Shown: piece after piece, positions 61,410 to 64,000 of the stretch | How positions within the stretch are numbered: the first letter of the stretch is position 1 | How the letters are laid out: each line of letters starts with the position of its first letter | Assembly (NCBI GenBank): GCA_034769895.1 | Contig: CM068368.1 | Coordinates: forward strand, 688,835,877 to 688,899,876 | DNA length: 64,000 nucleotides | Source of the DNA: Magicicada septendecula | Lineage: Eukaryota > Arthropoda > Insecta > Hemiptera > Cicadidae | Direction of reading: 5' to 3' | Notes under the pieces: model-generated | What the model was told of the DNA's origin: nothing | Seen by the model: only the letters and a program-made list of their open reading frames with translations | Database searches by the model: none | Made by a program: the position numbers and the translations under genes

Positions 61410-62529
61410 TGTAACTACTCACTTAATTCCTATTAATAATTAATTCTTACCTTAGGGTTTTTCCCAGAGTCGTACAGACGAAACTGCTGCAGAAAGGATT
61501 ATTCGAGATACAAGGGGTAAAGATCAAATACACAGTTTGTGCTAAAACAAATTGCCTCTGGTTTATTATGCAAAATAACTACTTCGTCTCTCTTTCATGA
61601 CATTTAAAATTCTTATTTCTTTTCGTTAGATTAAATACTCGTTGAATGAGTAACAATTTGTAAAAATCAAACAAAGTAACAAAATGAATATTTCTTAATT
61701 AACTAGCTTATGACAACTATGGTATACCACAACTATTTATTTTTAGCAATGAACCAATACGTGATGTAGCCACACACTCACACACATTCGTTCTTTGACT
61801 TTGTCGTTCTATTTAAACCCCACTTTGAGATCTCTGAGGTACATTTAAGATTTACAATTTATTTATGTTGAATTATACTCTGGAGAAAAAGGTAAAATGA
61901 TATTGGTTAAAACTCAGTTAATACTTAACGTCTGAAGAACTCCGCTGTTTTGCACTTCTGCTGTGAATGCACTGGTTTTTTTTTTCTTTGGTTAACACAC
62001 CATAAATTAGTTTTGACACTGTTTACCCGCGGGTACTGTTATTGATTATTTCGTATTAGGTTGATGTATCACTATTATTTTAATCCACTTTAGAATAACA
62101 TTTCTTTTTATTTTGTCGGCCGACATAAATTTTCGAACACTTAGCTCGTTTAGGTTGACCGCGCGGCCATGAGTTGCAACTGGAACTCGGCCGCACGTTT
62201 TACTGTTTGTACAACTTTTAACACTGTTAATGCGTTGAAAGATAGGCCTACTCTTAATTACGGCCTATCTTGCACCCGAGGCCACCGTTTGAATTTAAAT
62301 CACCAACTTTACTGTCTGATGCTGCTTACTACTGTTCACTCTCTGATGACAAACTGCATACTGTGATTCACAAAAAGCCTGCTGCTGGGCCGGTTACGCA
62401 ATATGTCTGGGCAATTGTTTAGGCTAACTGTATGTAGGTTGTACTGGGGCTCCTCACAGGTGAAAGTTAACAATTTATTAATTACTGAATTAAAATTAAA
62501 ACTGGATCACACACTTCTGTACCGTTACA
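61410..62529 (-). repeat. LTR 17
   Basis: 1120 bp. It lacks the unit 15/16 markers. The stem-loop arm beyond its right end has a private change. Confidence 0.92.
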
Positions 62530-63594
62530 ATACCCCCCCAATAAGAGGTTGAAGGCCGAAGCGTTCAATCTCTTATTGCCTAAACCCTAAGAGGATCAGT
62601 GAGGATATGGCGCCGCAACCCCCTGAGCACTCTACTAAAATCATGGGTTCTTACCCCCCTAGTCCGGCGACTGTGGCACATTCAATTAAAAAATCAACAT
62701 ACGGCCTTCCATCACTCCATATCCCACAACTGATTTGTTTCCTCTTAGCCGTACTGGTTCATTGACAAAGCACTGGCTCATTTTTTATTATAAAATATCT
62801 CTTAACCCTAGAAAATAGTATTAACAAAACAATATAGGATATATACAATACAGGAGTACATATAAGTTCCAGTCAAAATGACGCATTAATTATACAGAAT
62901 TGCATTTACACAGAATTTCCTTCAGTTTTCAATTTTAAATGAATATTTTAATCATTATGTTTTTTTATCAATTATTTATTTTACCATTACAATCAAAATT
63001 CAGATCAAACTAGATTTAAAGTCATATTAAAAATTATCTTTTCAATTTATTTAATTACCTTTCATTAAATTTAACTCATATTTTTTAATTAACAATTTCA
63101 AAATTAATTACATTTTTCAAAATGATCCGACATAAAATATTACCTACATTATTCAAAAAATTTACATTCCTTTCTTCACATATGGAATTTCTTTTTATTT
63201 CATAATAGGATTTTCCTACTGGCAATGATTCAGCAGACTACAACACTTTTGTTATTGTCAACTCAGCTTCAACACCTCTGGCTGTAAACATTAGTCAAAA
63301 CATACAACACACCTGTTTACATAAACGGTCGTCTGCCAGACTGGTGTTATAAACACTCCTTCAGTCTAAACATTCTGCTTACCTCACCTCTAACACCTGT
63401 ACTGCACTTTTCAATTTTTTATAAATCTTTTAGTTAACAATTGTAATAATATAATAATTTTTATACAATTAATTTCACTATAATATATTTACAAATCTTT
63501 ATCATTATTATTTCAGTTTTATCACACTTCAATGTCCAAGGTTGCGAGGTCTGAACCGTAAAACAAAATATTTACAATTGTTCCTTTATGAAGT

Positions 63595-63993
63595 TCAGCC
63601 TCCATCGTCAAAAATTAGTCTGGTCTTTATGTAACACTTTTCAATTTTATTGATACGCCACATATGGTTATTTTTTGTTTTATAACCACAAGAACTTATT
63701 TTTTCCATTGTACCAAAACAATAATCTATAGGGTTACCCCCCAAAATTATCTTATCATAAATCAAGTTGACATCAGTATTATTTGTAAAGTCTCCGTCAG
63801 TGTTTTTTGTTATTACCATTGCATTATTATTACCATATTCTGCTACTATAGTTTCATTAACAGGCAAATATTTGTCATCAATATATACATTGTTTGTCAC
63901 ACAAGGTATGTTTATAATTCTACCAGTTCTCTCACTATTTAAACTCTGTTTTAACTCTTCATAATCTCTCTTCCCCTTAAATATTTCTACCAT
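63595..63993 (-). CDS. ORF2, unit 17
   Basis: Whole frame with private replacements (EELKQ and VNETI). The window ends a few bases into the overlapping ORF1 of this unit, so the array goes on to the right. Confidence 0.6.
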   Translation of the reverse strand: MVEIFKGKRDYEELKQSLNSERTGRIINIPCVTNNVYIDDKYLPVNETIVAEYGNNNAMVITKNTDGDFTNNTDVNLIYDKIILGGNPIDYCFGTMEKISSCGYKTKNNHMWRINKIEKCYIKTRLIFDDGG

Positions 63994-64000
63994 TCTCTCT

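Larger units (their letters stand above)
3141..64000 (-). mobile_element. tandem array of a non-autonomous LTR retrotransposon (17 LTRs, period about 3.61 kb)
   Basis: LTR starts lie at 3610, 7222, 10837, 14450, 18063, 21675, 25282, 28895, 32507, 36120, 39733, 43347, 46960, 50574, 54186, 57798 and 61410, giving unit lengths of 3607-3615 bp. All units have the same orientation and follow one another with no other DNA between them, in the order LTR, internal, LTR, internal. Any two neighbouring LTRs with the internal region between them form a complete element of about 4.73 kb, for example 3610-8342. The LTR ends, tRNA-Lys primer site and purine tract identify an LTR retrotransposon. Ty3/gypsy-like is my best guess from the coiled-coil ORF1, but without pol this cannot be fixed. 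The copies look recent or recently homogenised: they differ by only a few bases per unit. Confidence 0.93.

Noticed and set aside
3141-64000. Tandem host gene family, rDNA-like repeat or CRISPR-type array
   Set aside because: The unit has LTR ends, a tRNA-Lys primer site and a purine tract, and no rRNA sequence. A 3.6-kb period with coding content excludes a CRISPR array.
3141-64000. Whole array as an assembly artefact
   Set aside because: Most units carry their own or locally shared variants in a structured pattern, which a simple repeated contig error would not make. Exact copy number still needs read support.

Overview
This looks like a eukaryotic, probably arthropod (insect-like), nuclear sequence. 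It is strongly AT-rich, has no bacterial-style gene packing, and about 95% of it is one long tandem array built from a long-terminal-repeat (LTR) retrotransposon. The host species cannot be named from the sequence.

Layout. Positions 1 to about 3140 are AT-rich single-copy flank. It holds a possible gene 3' end at the left edge (1-237), a possible small exon on the minus strand (2179-2284), a small cluster of CGATA motifs, a low-complexity T/A tract, a 10-bp-arm inverted repeat (2873-2898) and a GC-richer tract of unknown origin (about 2899-3090). From about 3141 to the right edge the sequence is a head-to-tail array with a period of 3607-3615 bp. It contains 17 LTRs, 16 complete internal regions, a partial internal region at the left edge and another cut by the window's right end. 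The array continues past the window.

The element. All copies read on the minus strand. Each LTR is about 1120 bp, starts TGTAAC and ends GTTACA. Beside its left (plus-coordinate) end, after a 2-nt spacer, is an 18-nt primer binding site identical to the tRNA-Lys3 site. Beside its right end is a G7 purine run. Neighbouring units share LTRs, so each LTR is the 5' LTR of the internal region to its left and the 3' LTR of the one to its right. The internal region (about 2.49 kb) carries a 289-codon ORF1 (coiled coil, acidic middle, Cys-rich tail), a 132-codon ORF2 overlapping its end by 7 nt, and about 1 kb of AT-rich sequence with a 31-codon small frame. No protease, reverse transcriptase, RNase H or integrase is visible, so the element looks non-autonomous. 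About 13 of 16 ORF1 copies and 16 of 17 ORF2 copies look whole.

Array history. Copies are nearly identical, and shared variants form local groups. The clearest is a two-unit block of 7227 bp (units 10-11) repeated as units 12-13. This is the signature of satellite-like unequal exchange or conversion acting on a retroelement. The array itself, an LTR retrotransposon turned into a satellite of more than 60 kb, is the most notable thing in the window.
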